Under the pieces are notes generated by a model. The model was not told where the DNA came from. It searched no databases and worked only from the letters and a program-made list of their open reading frames with translations. DNA of 64,000 nucleotides from Bacteroidota bacterium (GTDB lineage: Bacteria > Bacteroidota > Ignavibacteria > Ignavibacteriales > Melioribacteraceae), in assembly GCA_023381535.1 (NCBI GenBank), contig JAMCSN010000229.1, positions 1,612-65,611 on the forward strand, given 5' to 3'. The translations under genes and the position numbers were made by a program. This document shows, piece after piece, positions 26,801 to 36,806 of this stretch (positions are counted from its first letter, which is position 1; each line of letters starts with the position of its first letter).

Positions 26801-28268
26801 ACTTGTCCAGCTTTGCTTTTAGTAATTCATTCACAATCTGCGGATTGGCTTTGCCTTTCATCTCTTTCATAATCTGCCCGACGAAAAATCCAATCACTTT
26901 ATCCTTGCCGCTCAAAAATTCTTCTATCTGTTTCGGGTTGGCTGCAAGGATTTTGTCGATTGCAATTTCAATCTCGCCTGTATCGCTGATCTGAACAAGA
27001 TTTTTCTCCTTCACAATTTCATTCGGGTCTTTGTCCGTCTTCAGCATTTCAGGAAAAATGTCTTTCGCAATTTTACCGCTGATGGTTTTTCCGTTGATCA
27101 GCTTAATTAACTTGCCGAGATTCTCCGGCGAAACCGGAAATTGATTGACCGCAATCTTTTCATCGTTTATAACTTTCAAAACGTCGGTCATTACCCAATT
27201 GCTTGCAGATTTGTAATCATCAGTTACGGTTAAAACTTTTTCGTAGTAGTCCGCAAGTTCACGGGAAGAGGTAAGAATCTCCGCATCATATCTGGGCAAA
27301 GAATACTTTTCAATAAATCTGTTTCTTCTATTTTCCGGCAGTTCCGGCATAGCAGTCGCAATTTCATTACGCCATTTGGCATCAACAACAATCGGCATCA
27401 GATCGGGATCGGGAAAATATCTGTAATCGTGAGCTTCTTCTTTGCTTCGCATCGGTTTTATCTTGTTGGAATCTGCATCCCACAACAAAGTTTGCTGAAT
27501 AATTTTTCCGCCTTCTTCTATAATATCTATCTGCCGCTCAATTTCAGTTTCAATTGCCTTCTCAACGTTGCGGAACGAATTCATGTTCTTCACTTCCGTT
27601 TTCGTACCGAATTTTTCTTCACCTTTCAATCGAACGGAAACATTTGCATCGCAACGCAAAGAACCTTCTTCCATGTTGCCGTCGCAAATTCCAAGATAAG
27701 TAACAATTTGTTTCAGCTTGGTTAAGTATAAATATGCTTCCTCAGCAGAACGAAGATCGGGCTCGCTAACAATTTCCATCAGAGGTGTGCCGCACCGGTT
27801 CACATCTATCTTTGTATCCGTTCCTTGATCGTGAATCGATTTACCGGCGTCCTCTTCCATGTGAATTCTTGTTATGCCGATATTTTTTCGTGAACCGTCT
27901 TTGAATTCGATAACAATTTTTCCGCGTTCGCAAATCGGTTCTTCGTATTGAGATGTTTGATAACCTTTTGGAAGATCGGGATAGAAATAATTCTTTCGCG
28001 CGAAGATTGATCTTTCGTTGATGGCGCAGTCGGTTGCAAGTCCCATGAGAACGGTATATTCAACAACTTTTTTATTCATTACCGGAAGTACGCCGGGATG
28101 ACCAAGACACACGGGACAAACATTTGTATTTGGTGGAACTCCGAACTTGGTTGAGCACCCGCAGAAAATTTTTGTTTCCGTTAAAAGCTGCGCGTGAACT
28201 TCCAATCCAATTACGGCTTCGTACTTTGAATTCATACTTCTCAAAAACTTTTCGGCAAATTTACTCAT
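26787..28268 (-). CDS. gatB: Asp-tRNA(Asn)/Glu-tRNA(Gln) amidotransferase subunit B
   Basis: GatB binds and positions the misacylated tRNA in the GatCAB complex, which converts Glu-tRNA(Gln) and/or Asp-tRNA(Asn) to the amide form. Conserved elements: '[20 protein letters not shown]', zinc cysteines in '[15 protein letters not shown]', '[15 protein letters not shown]', '[14 protein letters not shown]', 'CDANVSVR' and the C-terminal YqeY-like tail. The start could be 28268 (493 residues) or the ATG at 28235, where the conserved sequence ([12 protein letters not shown]) begins; neither has a clear Shine-Dalgarno. gatC is 31 kb away in this window and gatA is not present. Confidence 0.95.
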   Translation of the reverse strand: MSKFAEKFLRSMNSKYEAVIGLEVHAQLLTETKIFCGCSTKFGVPPNTNVCPVCLGHPGVLPVMNKKVVEYTVLMGLATDCAINERSIFARKNYFYPDLPKGYQTSQYEEPICERGKIVIEFKDGSRKNIGITRIHMEEDAGKSIHDQGTDTKIDVNRCGTPLMEIVSEPDLRSAEEAYLYLTKLKQIVTYLGICDGNMEEGSLRCDANVSVRLKGEEKFGTKTEVKNMNSFRNVEKAIETEIERQIDIIEEGGKIIQQTLLWDADSNKIKPMRSKEEAHDYRYFPDPDLMPIVVDAKWRNEIATAMPELPENRRNRFIEKYSLPRYDAEILTSSRELADYYEKVLTVTDDYKSASNWVMTDVLKVINDEKIAVNQFPVSPENLGKLIKLINGKTISGKIAKDIFPEMLKTDKDPNEIVKEKNLVQISDTGEIEIAIDKILAANPKQIEEFLSGKDKVIGFFVGQIMKEMKGKANPQIVNELLKAKLDKFKTA

Positions 28269-28366
28269 TTAAATAATGCCAAGAAAAAATATCTTATTGA
28301 AAAAAACTCTTTCCCTTAATGCACTAAATTTCTAAAATAGATGTTGAAAAACGGAAAGAGGTGTAA

Positions 28367-29098
28367 ATGGTTTTAGATGTTTTGGTTTTTGCCGCTCATC
28401 CAGACGACGCCGAACTTTCCATGGGCGGGACAATCGCAAAGATGTGCGGCGGCGGACTTAAGGTTGGCGTCATAGACCTTACAAAAGGCGAGCTGGGAAC
28501 AAGAGGTTCTGCCGAAACGCGAAAGCGTGAGGCGCAAAATGCCGCAGAGATTTTGAAACTTACGGTTCGTGAAAACCTCGGCTTCAAAGACGGAAGTTTG
28601 AAACCTAATGAAGACTTCCGCAGAACGATCATTTCGAAAATCAGAAAGTATCAGCCCAAGATTATTTTTGCGCCTTATTTTAACGACCGTCATCCCGATC
28701 ATATCGGCGCCAGCCAATTGGTAAAAGAAGCTATGTTCTTCTCCGGACTTCCAAAAATTTCTACTGAAGAAAATGGAAAGGTTCAAGCTCCGTTTCGTCC
28801 TCAAAAGCTTTTCTATTACATGCAGACTTACGAATTCAAACCGACTTTTGTTGTTGACATCAGCGGCACATTTGCGACAAAGATGAAAGCTGTTCGTGCG
28901 TATGAAACTCAATTTCACAATCCGGAAAGCAGTGAGCCGGAAACTTTTATCAGTACTCCTAACTTTCTAAAATTTATTGAAGCAAGGGCGAAGAGTTTTG
29001 GATTCAAGATTGGCAAAGATTACGGCGAACCGTTTTTCTGTGAAGAGGAAATTGAATTTGATTTGCTGAACATGCTTAAGAATGGAGACAAAACTTGA
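28367..29098 (+). CDS. bshB1: Bacillithiol biosynthesis deacetylase BshB1
   Basis: Deacetylates GlcNAc-malate to GlcN-malate, the second step of bacillithiol synthesis, in the cytoplasm; a LmbE-like zinc hydrolase. The metal motif 'AAHPDDAELSMGG' lies at residues 9-21 and the second metal His in 'NDRHPDHIGAS'; 'DLTKGELGTRG' and 'YYMQTYEFKPTFVVDIS' are typical of BshB1 rather than other LmbE proteins. Length 243 is normal. GGAAAGAGGTG precedes the ATG. bshA and bshC are not in the window. Confidence 0.93.
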   Translation: MVLDVLVFAAHPDDAELSMGGTIAKMCGGGLKVGVIDLTKGELGTRGSAETRKREAQNAAEILKLTVRENLGFKDGSLKPNEDFRRTIISKIRKYQPKIIFAPYFNDRHPDHIGASQLVKEAMFFSGLPKISTEENGKVQAPFRPQKLFYYMQTYEFKPTFVVDISGTFATKMKAVRAYETQFHNPESSEPETFISTPNFLKFIEARAKSFGFKIGKDYGEPFFCEEEIEFDLLNMLKNGDKT

Positions 29099-29192
29099 TT
29101 CGGTTGCCGAAATTTTAAAAGAAGGAATCAAAAAAAATCTTTCTGAGCTTGACTACGCAGCTCTTTACGAGGTTATTCGTTCCAGAAAATAA
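29082..29192 (+). CDS. Possible 36-residue small protein overlapping bshB1
   Basis: ATG at 29082 opens a 36-codon frame (begins METKLDSVAE, ends VIRSRK) that overlaps the last 17 bp of bshB1 and stops 12 bp before the transporter gene. It is helical and charged, with no signal peptide. The tight placement, filling the space between two genes of one operon, suggests a real coupled small protein, but chance cannot be excluded and I recognise no family. Confidence 0.45.
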   Translation: METKLDSVAEILKEGIKKNLSELDYAALYEVIRSRK

Positions 29193-29204
29193 ATAGAGGT
29201 TACC

Positions 29205-30683
29205 GTGATCAAGTTGAAACCATTTCAAGTAAAGTGGTTGGGACTTTTAGCCGGCGTAGTCTGCTTGTTGTGCGTTCTCATGTTCGCAAATTTCGGCGCT
29301 GAATATCAGAACGCAAAAATTGTTGCCGCAATTGCTGTACTGATGTCGGTCTGGTGGATAACAGAAGCAGCACCGCTTTCAGTCACATCTCTTATCCCGC
29401 TCGTTCTATTTCCTCTCTTCGGCATTGTTTCCGGCGCAGTTACTGCAGAATCCTATATGAACTCAACTATAATTTTGTTCATGGGCGGATTCATAATTGC
29501 CATCGCAATGGAAAAATGGAATTTGCATAAACGCATCGCATTGAAGGTGATAAAGATTTTTGGAAGCAGCCCGTCAAAAATTATTTTGGGATTTATGGTT
29601 GCCGCCGGTTTTATCTCGATGTGGATTTCCAATACTGCAACTTGCTTGATGATTTTACCTATCGGTCTTGCAATAATTTATAAGGTTGAAAACGAATTCG
29701 GTGAAGAGAAGAGCGTTAATTTTGCCAAATCGCTTATGCTTGCTATTGCGTATGCGAGTTCAATCGGCGGAATTGGAACATTTATCGGGACGCCGCCGAA
29801 TTTAATTTTTCAGCGCATGTACGCAATTAATTTTCCAAATAATCCGCAGTTAAAGTTTGGAGAGTGGATGATTTTTGCAGTACCTCTTGCCATTGTAATG
29901 ACGATAATAGGCTGGCTGGTTCTAACAAAAGTTATCTTTAAGTTAGATGACAAACTTGTTCTTGATAAAAAAATAGTTGAGGAAGAATACCAAAAGTTAG
30001 GTAAGATAACCTACGAGGAGAAGGCGGTTCTTTACGTCTTCGTTTTAACATCTTTGTTATGGATTTTCAGAAGCGATCTTGAATTGAGCTTTGTAAAAAT
30101 TCCCGGCTGGTCGGGATTATTTTCATCGTCAAAACTAATTGATGACAGCACCGTTGCTGTTGCCATGGCGCTTGTTTTATTTCTTATTCCGCGTAAAGAT
30201 AGAACGGGGGAACACAATTTTATTCTTAGCGGCGATGCAATAATGAAAGTGCCCTGGGATATTGTTCTTTTGTTCGGCGGCGGATTTGCTCTTGCAGAAG
30301 GATTTGTTCAGAGCGGTTTATCACAATTTATCGGACATGAGTTCGCGGCGCTAAAAGGATTTCCTTTCGTTGCGCTTATCTTCATACTTTGCACAATAAT
30401 AGTTTTTTCAAGTGAACTTACATCTAACACGGCACAAACCACAATCATACTTCCGATACTTGCTTCGTTGGCAAAAGAACTCGGCGTTAATCCGTTGTCA
30501 ATAATGATTCCGGCAACGCTTTCGGTCTCTCTTGCTTTTATGCTTCCTGTTGGAACGCCTCCCAATGCAATTGTGTTTAGCAGTAAACGGCTGAAGGTTT
30601 GGGATATGGTTAAAGCCGGGTTTATGTTAAATATAATCGGGATAATATTGGTTACAATTCTCGCGTACTTATTGTTTGATTAG
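29205..30683 (+). CDS. DASS-family (SLC13) sodium/anion symporter
   Basis: A 492-residue inner-membrane carrier of the divalent anion:Na+ symporter family, which takes up dicarboxylates, citrate or sulfate. It shows the paired SNT signatures ('SNTATCLMILPIG' and 'SNTAQTTIILPIL'), 'GGIGTFIGTPPN' and 'LPVGTPPNAIVF', and about 11-12 membrane segments. The substrate is not decided by sequence alone. GTG start with AGAGG upstream; 12 bp after the small frame behind bshB1, so probably the same transcript. Confidence 0.92.
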   Translation: MIKLKPFQVKWLGLLAGVVCLLCVLMFANFGAEYQNAKIVAAIAVLMSVWWITEAAPLSVTSLIPLVLFPLFGIVSGAVTAESYMNSTIILFMGGFIIAIAMEKWNLHKRIALKVIKIFGSSPSKIILGFMVAAGFISMWISNTATCLMILPIGLAIIYKVENEFGEEKSVNFAKSLMLAIAYASSIGGIGTFIGTPPNLIFQRMYAINFPNNPQLKFGEWMIFAVPLAIVMTIIGWLVLTKVIFKLDDKLVLDKKIVEEEYQKLGKITYEEKAVLYVFVLTSLLWIFRSDLELSFVKIPGWSGLFSSSKLIDDSTVAVAMALVLFLIPRKDRTGEHNFILSGDAIMKVPWDIVLLFGGGFALAEGFVQSGLSQFIGHEFAALKGFPFVALIFILCTIIVFSSELTSNTAQTTIILPILASLAKELGVNPLSIMIPATLSVSLAFMLPVGTPPNAIVFSSKRLKVWDMVKAGFMLNIIGIILVTILAYLLFD

Positions 30684-30735
30684 AATCGGTCTCTGTAATT
30701 TTGCATCTAATAAATAAAATAAAAGAGGTTTAGTC

Positions 30736-31122
30736 ATGGCATATTTTAATTCTAAAACTATCAACGGCACGTTTGAGGAAACCATTGCAAAGGTAACCGA
30801 TGAGCTGAAAAAGGAAGGCTTCGGCGTGCTTACCGAAATCGATGTGAAGGAAACATTAAAGAAAAAATTGGATGTCGATTTTCGAAAGTACAAGATTCTC
30901 GGTGCGTGCAATCCGCCTTTTGCGTATAAAGTGCTTCAAGCGGAAGAGAATATCGGCGTGCTTTTACCGTGCAACATTGTAGTTCAAGAAAAAGAAACCG
31001 GAAAGATTCAAGTGAGCGCGGTTAATCCGATGGAATCTATGCAAGCTGTTAATAATCCGGCTTTAGGTGAAGTTGCCGGTGAGGTTTCTTCTAGGCTTCA
31101 AAAAGTATTGCAAAATCTGTAA
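30736..31122 (+). CDS. DUF302 domain protein
   Basis: A 128-residue soluble protein that is essentially one DUF302 domain: 'TFEETIAKVTDELKKEGFGVLTEIDVKETLKKKL' N-terminally, then 'KILGACNPPFAYKVLQAE' and 'VGVLLPCN'-like 'IGVLLPCNIVV'. The function of the domain is unknown; the Cys in 'GACNPP' is conserved in the family. AAGAGG stands before the ATG. It lies 52 bp after the transporter gene, at the end of the plus-strand run. Confidence 0.88.
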   Translation: MAYFNSKTINGTFEETIAKVTDELKKEGFGVLTEIDVKETLKKKLDVDFRKYKILGACNPPFAYKVLQAEENIGVLLPCNIVVQEKETGKIQVSAVNPMESMQAVNNPALGEVAGEVSSRLQKVLQNL

Positions 31123-31131
31123 GAGCCACAT

Positions 31132-31177
31132 CTTTGCATCTCTGCGGTTTGAAAATATTAACCGCAGAGACACAAAG
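31132..31177. terminator. Imperfect hairpin between convergent genes
   Basis: CTTTGCATCTCTGCGGTT (31132-31149) pairs with 31160-31177 with two mismatches, leaving a 10-base loop; the inner 11 bp are perfect. The ACCGCAGAGACACAAAG word is of a type common in intergenic DNA of this kind of genome. Placed between convergent genes, it could terminate both, though T-runs are poor. Confidence 0.5.
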
Positions 31178-31192
31178 ACGCTGAGTTAAAAC

Positions 31193-31675
31193 TTATCCTT
31201 CGATGATATTTACTTGTGTCATCGTATCGCCTTGCTCAATTTCATCAACTACATCTATTCCGTTGACAACTTTACCGAACACTGTGTGTTTGCCGTTTAA
31301 ATGCGGCTGCGGCGAATGAGCTATAAAAAATTGACTCCCGTTCGTATTCGGTCCCGAGTTTGCCATCGAGATAGCACCGCGTTCATGTTTTAACGGATTA
31401 TTTTTCAACTCGTCTTCAAACTTGTAACCTGGGCCGCCTCTTCCTGTGCCGGTCGGATCGCCGCCTTGAATTACAAAATCACTTATCACGCGGTGGAAAC
31501 TTACACCGTCATAAAAACCTTCCTTGGCAAGAAAGACAAAGTTGTTAACGGTCTTCGGCGCGTGTTCGGGAAAAAGTTCTATCTCAATTATTCCTTTGCT
31601 CGTGTTCATTGATGCCGTGTATTTCTTTTTAGGATCGATCTGCATTTCGGGCGGTTTGTTCCATTGTTTTGACAT
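31193..31675 (-). CDS. Peptidyl-prolyl cis-trans isomerase (cyclophilin type)
   Basis: A 160-residue single-domain cyclophilin that speeds proline isomerisation. The active-site sequence '[32 protein letters not shown]' region is intact (Arg in FHRV, Gln in QGGD), followed by '[19 protein letters not shown]' and '[12 protein letters not shown]'. There is no signal peptide, so it should be cytoplasmic. AGAGGTAGTTA precedes the ATG. It lies behind the lipoprotein gene on the same strand. Confidence 0.95.
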   Translation of the reverse strand: MSKQWNKPPEMQIDPKKKYTASMNTSKGIIEIELFPEHAPKTVNNFVFLAKEGFYDGVSFHRVISDFVIQGGDPTGTGRGGPGYKFEDELKNNPLKHERGAISMANSGPNTNGSQFFIAHSPQPHLNGKHTVFGKVVNGIDVVDEIEQGDTMTQVNIIEG

Positions 31676-31700
31676 TAACTACCTCTCATTTTATATTTAA

Positions 31701-31718
31701 TGAGGAATTAATTCCTCA
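31701..31718. promoter_or_regulatory. 18-bp perfect palindrome upstream of the cyclophilin gene
   Basis: TGAGGAATTAATTCCTCA is its own reverse complement, 26 bp before the cyclophilin start. It may be an operator for a dimeric regulator or a hairpin between the two minus-strand genes; no T-run follows on the minus strand. Confidence 0.4.
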
Positions 31719-31736
31719 ATGATTGTTACCTAAAAT

Positions 31737-32444
31737 TTACTTCTCAAACGGTGTATCGTTTACAACTGCCGCTGCAATTTTCTTAACAAATCTGTTTACT
31801 AATTTATCCATATCGGAATTCTCAGCGATTTTATCTTCGAATGTTGAAATACCGTAGGCAACTGGTTTGCCAAGCTGATTATCGTAAATTGCATACTTAA
31901 CCTCGCAAGCAAATATTTGATCCGAAAGCTTTGTGGGTGAAAGTTTCACTTCCGATGGCGATGGCGTTGAAGCTGTGTAATGTTTTGCCGGATCGGAGGT
32001 TTCTCTCTCTTTTGTGTAAATAGAGAGCGCAAGATTTTCGAAGAATAGAATGTAAACCTCATCCGGTTCCGCGAATGAAAGAGGCTTCTTTGGAAGATTT
32101 AAGTAAATTGTTGCCCCTCTTGTAAACGGTACTTCAACATTTTCTTTGTTAACGCGCTCATCAATATCAATAAAATCAATTTTCTTAAATGATGTATTTG
32201 CGCCTAACTCACTTTTCAAGTTTTCGTTTATCGCTTCAACAAATTTTTTGATGATGCTCTTCAGTTCATCTTCAGTAAAGATGTTTTCCGTCTGGCGTAT
32301 CTTGAACTCTTTAACTGTCGGAATAATCAAATATACATTTTGAATGCTCTTGCCTGCATAATCAGGAGAAATGAAATAGTCTTTGCTACTGCAAGCAGAT
32401 AATAGAAGAGCGGTTGAAAAAATTAACACTAATCGTTTTTTCAT
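31737..32444 (-). CDS. Hypothetical lipoprotein
   Basis: A 235-residue lipoprotein: signal peptide and lipobox 'LLSACSSK' put it on a membrane after lipidation of Cys18. The mature part alternates strands and helices with no motif I recognise; a segment 'ENLALSIYTKE' and the end 'VNRFVKKIAAAVVNDTPF' recall proteins annotated as envelope lipoproteins of unknown role. It lies 50 bp after ettA and before the cyclophilin gene, all on the minus strand. Confidence 0.75.
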   Translation of the reverse strand: MKKRLVLIFSTALLLSACSSKDYFISPDYAGKSIQNVYLIIPTVKEFKIRQTENIFTEDELKSIIKKFVEAINENLKSELGANTSFKKIDFIDIDERVNKENVEVPFTRGATIYLNLPKKPLSFAEPDEVYILFFENLALSIYTKERETSDPAKHYTASTPSPSEVKLSPTKLSDQIFACEVKYAIYDNQLGKPVAYGISTFEDKIAENSDMDKLVNRFVKKIAAAVVNDTPFEK

Positions 32445-32465
32445 TTTGTAACTCCGTGTTAAAGC

Positions 32466-32485
32466 GCCTAAATTTTAACTTAGGC
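32466..32485 (-). terminator. Weak hairpin after ettA
   Basis: A near-perfect inverted repeat (GCCTAA ... TTAGGC with an AT-rich centre) lies between ettA and the lipoprotein gene. It lacks a good T-run, so it may attenuate rather than end transcription. Confidence 0.3.
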
Positions 32486-32494
32486 ACTCAATAA

Positions 32495-34177
32495 CTATCT
32501 CGTCAACTTTTTGTACTTCACTCTATGCGGAACCTCTGCATCTTTACCCAAACGCTCCTTTCGGTTTTCCTGGTAATCCGAAAAGTTTCCTTCGAACCAA
32601 ATGACTTTACTGTCTCCTTCGAGCGATAAAATGTGCGTGCAGATTCTATCGAGGAACCATCGGTCGTGACTAATTACAATAGCGCATCCGGCAAAGTTTA
32701 ACAATCCTTCTTCGAGTGCACGCATCGTGTTAACGTCAAGATCGTTGGTCGGTTCATCGAGAAGAATTACGTTCGCGCCGGCTTTTAATGCGATTGCCAG
32801 ATGAACTCTGTTTCGTTCACCGCCGGAAAGCACTCCAACTTTTTTCTGTTGATCGGCACCGTTGAAGTTGAATTGACCAACGTACGCGCGGGAATTAACC
32901 TGGCGTTTCCCGAGGTCGATTACTTCGCTGCCGCTGGATATCATTTGCCAAACTGTTTTGTCAGGATCGAGTATGTCGCGGCTTTGATCGACATACGCAA
33001 GCTTAACTGTATCGCCAATTTTGAATGAACCGGAATCCGGCTTTTCCTGTCCGACAATCATTTTGAACAAAGTTGTTTTACCCGCGCCGTTCGGACCGAT
33101 GACGCCTACAATACCGCCGGGCGGTAATTTGAAGTTCAAATTTTCAAAAAGAAGTTTGTCGCCGTAACTTTTTGAAACGTTTTCCGCTTCGATTACCACG
33201 TTGCCGAGACGGGGACCGGCTGGAATGTAAATTTCCAAATCCTTCTGCCGCTTCTCGTTTTCTTCGTTAAGCATTTCTTCGTAAGAACTGATCCTTGCTT
33301 TTGATTTTGCATGTCTGCCGCGCGGAGACATTTTAATCCATTCCAATTCACGCTGTAAAGTTTTCTGTCGCTCGGTTTCTTTTTTCTCTTCTTGCAGCAG
33401 CCGGTTTTGTTTCTGATCCAGCCATGAAGAATAATTTCCTTTCCAAGGAATTCCTTCGCCGCGGTCGAGTTCCAAAATCCATCCGGCAACGTTATCAAGA
33501 AAATATCTGTCGTGAGTAACTGCAATAACGGTTCCGGCGTAACGGTTTAGTTCTGCTTCGAGCCATGCAACCGTTTCCGCATCAAGGTGGTTTGTAGGTT
33601 CATCAAGAAGAAGAATATCCGGCTTGCGCAATAACAAACGGCACAGTGCAACGCGCCTTCTTTCACCGCCGGATAAAACTTTTACCGGCGTATCGGGCGG
33701 GGGACAGCCGAGCACGTCCAGAGCCATTTCTAATTTTGAATCCAAATCCCATGCGTCGATTGCATCAAGCTTCTCTTGCACCTTTGCTTGCTTTTCTATC
33801 AGCGCGTTCATTTCATCGTCGGTCATCTCTTCGCCGAACTTCGCGTTGATCTCATCGTACTGATGAAGAAGATCAACAACTTCTTGAACGCCTTCTTCAA
33901 CAATTTGTTTTACGGTTTTATCGTTATCGAGTTTCGGCTCCTGCTCAAGAAGTCCGATTGTAAATCCCGGCGATACGGCGGTTTCGCCGTTGAAATCTTT
34001 ATCAACACCGGCAAGAATTTTCAGAAGCGAACTTTTACCGGAACCGTTTAGTCCCAGCACGCCGATCTTTGCACTGTAGAAATATGAAAGGTAAATATCT
34101 TTTAGGATTACTTTTTTATCGTAATACTTGCTTACACCTATCATAGAATAGATGATTTTATTTGGTTCGATTGCCAT
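32495..34177 (-). CDS. ettA: Energy-dependent translational throttle protein EttA (ABC-F)
   Basis: A soluble ABC-F ATPase that binds the ribosomal E site and gates entry into elongation according to energy state. The 560-residue protein has two ABC domains: Walker A '[11 protein letters not shown]' with signature '[16 protein letters not shown]', and '[12 protein letters not shown]' with '[15 protein letters not shown]', each with '[14 protein letters not shown]' or '[14 protein letters not shown]'. The EttA-specific start ([20 protein letters not shown] region), the inter-domain linker and the '[10 protein letters not shown]' C-terminus match the subfamily. Confidence 0.96.
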   Translation of the reverse strand: MAIEPNKIIYSMIGVSKYYDKKVILKDIYLSYFYSAKIGVLGLNGSGKSSLLKILAGVDKDFNGETAVSPGFTIGLLEQEPKLDNDKTVKQIVEEGVQEVVDLLHQYDEINAKFGEEMTDDEMNALIEKQAKVQEKLDAIDAWDLDSKLEMALDVLGCPPPDTPVKVLSGGERRRVALCRLLLRKPDILLLDEPTNHLDAETVAWLEAELNRYAGTVIAVTHDRYFLDNVAGWILELDRGEGIPWKGNYSSWLDQKQNRLLQEEKKETERQKTLQRELEWIKMSPRGRHAKSKARISSYEEMLNEENEKRQKDLEIYIPAGPRLGNVVIEAENVSKSYGDKLLFENLNFKLPPGGIVGVIGPNGAGKTTLFKMIVGQEKPDSGSFKIGDTVKLAYVDQSRDILDPDKTVWQMISSGSEVIDLGKRQVNSRAYVGQFNFNGADQQKKVGVLSGGERNRVHLAIALKAGANVILLDEPTNDLDVNTMRALEEGLLNFAGCAIVISHDRWFLDRICTHILSLEGDSKVIWFEGNFSDYQENRKERLGKDAEVPHRVKYKKLTR

Positions 34178-34399
34178 AATCCGATGGAAATTTTGTTAAT
34201 AGTAAATCAAATATATAAATAAAAATGTTTATTGGATTAATCTTATGATAAGGTATGGTATAAAGTCAAATTACTTTTATTATTACAGCCTTTATTATTA
34301 ACACAAATTTAACTTCTCTACTAAAATTTAATTATTTAGTTTACAATTTAGAAGAACAGACTTTCAAATTTCTTAACCAAAACTAAACAAGAGGTAGGT

Positions 34400-36559
34400 A
34401 TGAAAATTCTTCACCGTTTACTAGTTGTAACACTTATAATCATCTTAAGTTTTATAATCCCTGCTTGCGAGCAAACCCCAACAGAACCCGTACCCAATAC
34501 CCAAGAATTATCTTCCCCACAACATTCATCATTGAAAAAAGTAACAGTGATGGAAAATTTTGAGGCGGGAACAAAAACAGCATACGCCGTTGGCGATGTA
34601 GTGTTTTCTTCGGGTACGTGGACATTGAACGATGCTTTAGTTGGAACCTCTACGAGCGATCCCAAAAATGGTACTAAAAGTATCCGTACACGTAACAGCG
34701 GTAAAATTACAATGAAATTTGATCGCACTGACGGTGCAAGTACTGTAACGGTAATGCACGCAAAATATGGAACAGATGCAAACAGTACATGGGGTTTGTG
34801 GTATTCAACAAATAGCGGCAGTACTTGGACTCAGGTTGGTTCGTCAGTTACAACTTCATCAACATCATTGCAAACAGCTTCTTTTACTGTAAACATAACC
34901 GGTACAATTCGATTTGAGATTCGTAAAACCGACGGCACAACCAACCGCGTTAACTTCGACGACTTTACAATTAATGATTATGTTGTTGCAACATATAACT
35001 TTGTGGAAAATTATGAAGCTGGAACAAAAACCAGCTATGCCGTTGCTGACGTGACTTTTAGTACAGGCGTTTGGCAATTAAATGATGCTTTGGTAGGAAC
35101 ATCCACAAGCGACCGAAAAGCTGGAACAAAAAGTATTCGCATGCGCAACAGCGGTAACATAACAATGAAGTTTGATAAGACTAATGGAGCTGCTAATGTT
35201 TCCGTAAAACATGCGAAGTTTGGAACCGATGCAAATAGTACTTGGGGATTATGGTATTCAACAAACGGCGGGGGTACATGGGCGCAGGCAGGTGCTTCGG
35301 TTACAACATCTTCCACAACTTTACAGACAGCAACTTTTGCTGTAAATGTATCAGGTACAATTCGTTTTGAAATTCGTAAATCAGACGGCACAACCAACCG
35401 TGTTAACTTCGACGATTTCTCTGTAGAAGATTATGCCGGAACTGGCGGCAGTGTAACCGAAATAGAACCAAACAATACAATAGCTACGGCTAATTCAATT
35501 CCAACAGTACCTGCTACAAATACAGGTTATATAAGCACAACAACCGATGTTGACTACTTCTCAGTTTCGGCAACTTCCGGTCAAATTATTTCGTCGGGAT
35601 TAACAGTGCCTTCAGGCGTTGATTACAATTTGTATCTGCTGAATTCTTCCGGCGCCACATTAGCAAGTTCTACAAATACCGGCAGTTCAACTGAAAGTAT
35701 TACATATAATACAACGGCAGCTGGCTCTTACTACATATTGATCTCATCAACATCAGGCAGCAGCACAACTTTAAACTATACATTAACCGCAAATGTTGTT
35801 AATGGGGTTGTAGATACAACTACTTCCACGAGCGTTCATCTTACAATGGGAAATCCAAGCGTAGCAGTTCATGATACAGCATTTCCGGCAAATTACTTAA
35901 TGGAAAAACCGCAATATGTTCTTTCATACAATCGTGATAACGGAATACCGAATTGGACCGCATGGCATCTAAACAGTTCTTGGCTTGGCTCTACACCTAG
36001 ACAAAATGATTTTAGAAATGATACTACACTGCCGACAGGTTGGTATCAAGTTCTTTCAACAAGTTACAGCGGCAGCGGATATGACCGCGGACATATGTGT
36101 CCTTCTGCAGACCGTACATTAACCGTTGCGGATAACTCAGCAACATTTCTAATGACAAATATGATACCGCAGGCACCGAACAACAATCAGGGTCCCTGGG
36201 CGAACTTGGAGAATTACCTTCGCTCACTTGTTACCGCCGGGAAAGAGTTATATATCTATTCAGGCGGTTATGGTTCGCAAGGAACAATCGATGCCGGTCA
36301 TGTGAATGTTCCATCCCGTACATGGAAAATAATAGTTGTACTTGATGATGGAACCAACGACTTGAGTCGTGTAACAACAACTACACGTGTAATTGCCGTT
36401 AATATGCCCAACAGCGATGCTCTGATTAGTAGAACTGCGGATTGGAAAACCTTCCGCGTTAGTGTTGATTATATTGAAGGACAAACAGGATTTGATTTCC
36501 TTTCAAAAGTACCTGCATCTACTCAAGCTGTCATAGAAAGTGCTGTGGATAATCTATAG
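34400..36559 (+). CDS. Lipoprotein with tandem domain duplication, PPC domain and DNA/RNA non-specific endonuclease domain
   Basis: A 719-residue surface lipoprotein (lipobox 'IIPACEQ'). Two tandem copies of a roughly 147-residue beta-sandwich-like domain follow (about 50-197 and 201-347; both 'EAGTKT.YAV' to 'TNRVNFDDF', very alike also in DNA), then a pre-peptidase C-terminal (PPC) domain (about 352-470, 'EIEPNNTIATANSI', 'VDYFSVSA'). The C-terminal 240 residues are a non-specific nuclease of the Serratia/NucA type with the 'YDRGHMCPS' motif (H565) and downstream 'TNMIPQAPNNNQGPW' metal-site Asn region. It probably degrades extracellular nucleic acid at the cell surface. It stands alone, with RBS AAGAGGTAGGT before the ATG and a strong terminator after. 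Confidence 0.92.
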   Translation: MKILHRLLVVTLIIILSFIIPACEQTPTEPVPNTQELSSPQHSSLKKVTVMENFEAGTKTAYAVGDVVFSSGTWTLNDALVGTSTSDPKNGTKSIRTRNSGKITMKFDRTDGASTVTVMHAKYGTDANSTWGLWYSTNSGSTWTQVGSSVTTSSTSLQTASFTVNITGTIRFEIRKTDGTTNRVNFDDFTINDYVVATYNFVENYEAGTKTSYAVADVTFSTGVWQLNDALVGTSTSDRKAGTKSIRMRNSGNITMKFDKTNGAANVSVKHAKFGTDANSTWGLWYSTNGGGTWAQAGASVTTSSTTLQTATFAVNVSGTIRFEIRKSDGTTNRVNFDDFSVEDYAGTGGSVTEIEPNNTIATANSIPTVPATNTGYISTTTDVDYFSVSATSGQIISSGLTVPSGVDYNLYLLNSSGATLASSTNTGSSTESITYNTTAAGSYYILISSTSGSSTTLNYTLTANVVNGVVDTTTSTSVHLTMGNPSVAVHDTAFPANYLMEKPQYVLSYNRDNGIPNWTAWHLNSSWLGSTPRQNDFRNDTTLPTGWYQVLSTSYSGSGYDRGHMCPSADRTLTVADNSATFLMTNMIPQAPNNNQGPWANLENYLRSLVTAGKELYIYSGGYGSQGTIDAGHVNVPSRTWKIIVVLDDGTNDLSRVTTTTRVIAVNMPNSDALISRTADWKTFRVSVDYIEGQTGFDFLSKVPASTQAVIESAVDNL

Positions 36560-36580
36560 AATTAATCTTGCTAAAACTAC

Positions 36581-36612
36581 AAAACCCCTTGCTAAAAGGG
36601 GTTTTGTTTTAT
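36581..36612 (+). terminator. Rho-independent terminator after the nuclease gene
   Basis: AAAACCCCTT and AAGGGGTTTT form a 10-bp stem with a short loop, followed by GTTTT, 21 bp after the stop codon. Confidence 0.9.
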
Positions 36613-36677
36613 AATAATCAGAAAAATTTTTTGTGATGCAAGAATAAAGAAATTTTAGGAATTAAACTTTAGCCTTG

Positions 36678-36773
36678 ACCCACCCCTGTAGTCCCCTCCC
36701 AAGAGGGGACAATTTAATTTAAATAAAAGAAAGACAAGAAGTTCCCCTCCTTGGAGGGGAGAAAGGGGTGGGT
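36678..36773. repeat. Large imperfect inverted intergenic repeat (CCCCTCC family)
   Basis: Arms ACCCACCCCT (36678-36687) and AGGGGTGGGT (36764-36773) enclose two further palindromes, GTCCCCTCCCAAGAGGGGAC and TCCCCTCCTTGGAGGGGA, with an AT-rich centre. This is a repeat type often seen between genes in Bacteroidota-like genomes. It sits between the nuclease gene and the convergent DUF559 gene. Confidence 0.8.
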
Positions 36774-36806
36774 GGGGAAAGCAGCAAAGCCGAACAAAAA
36801 AAAATA

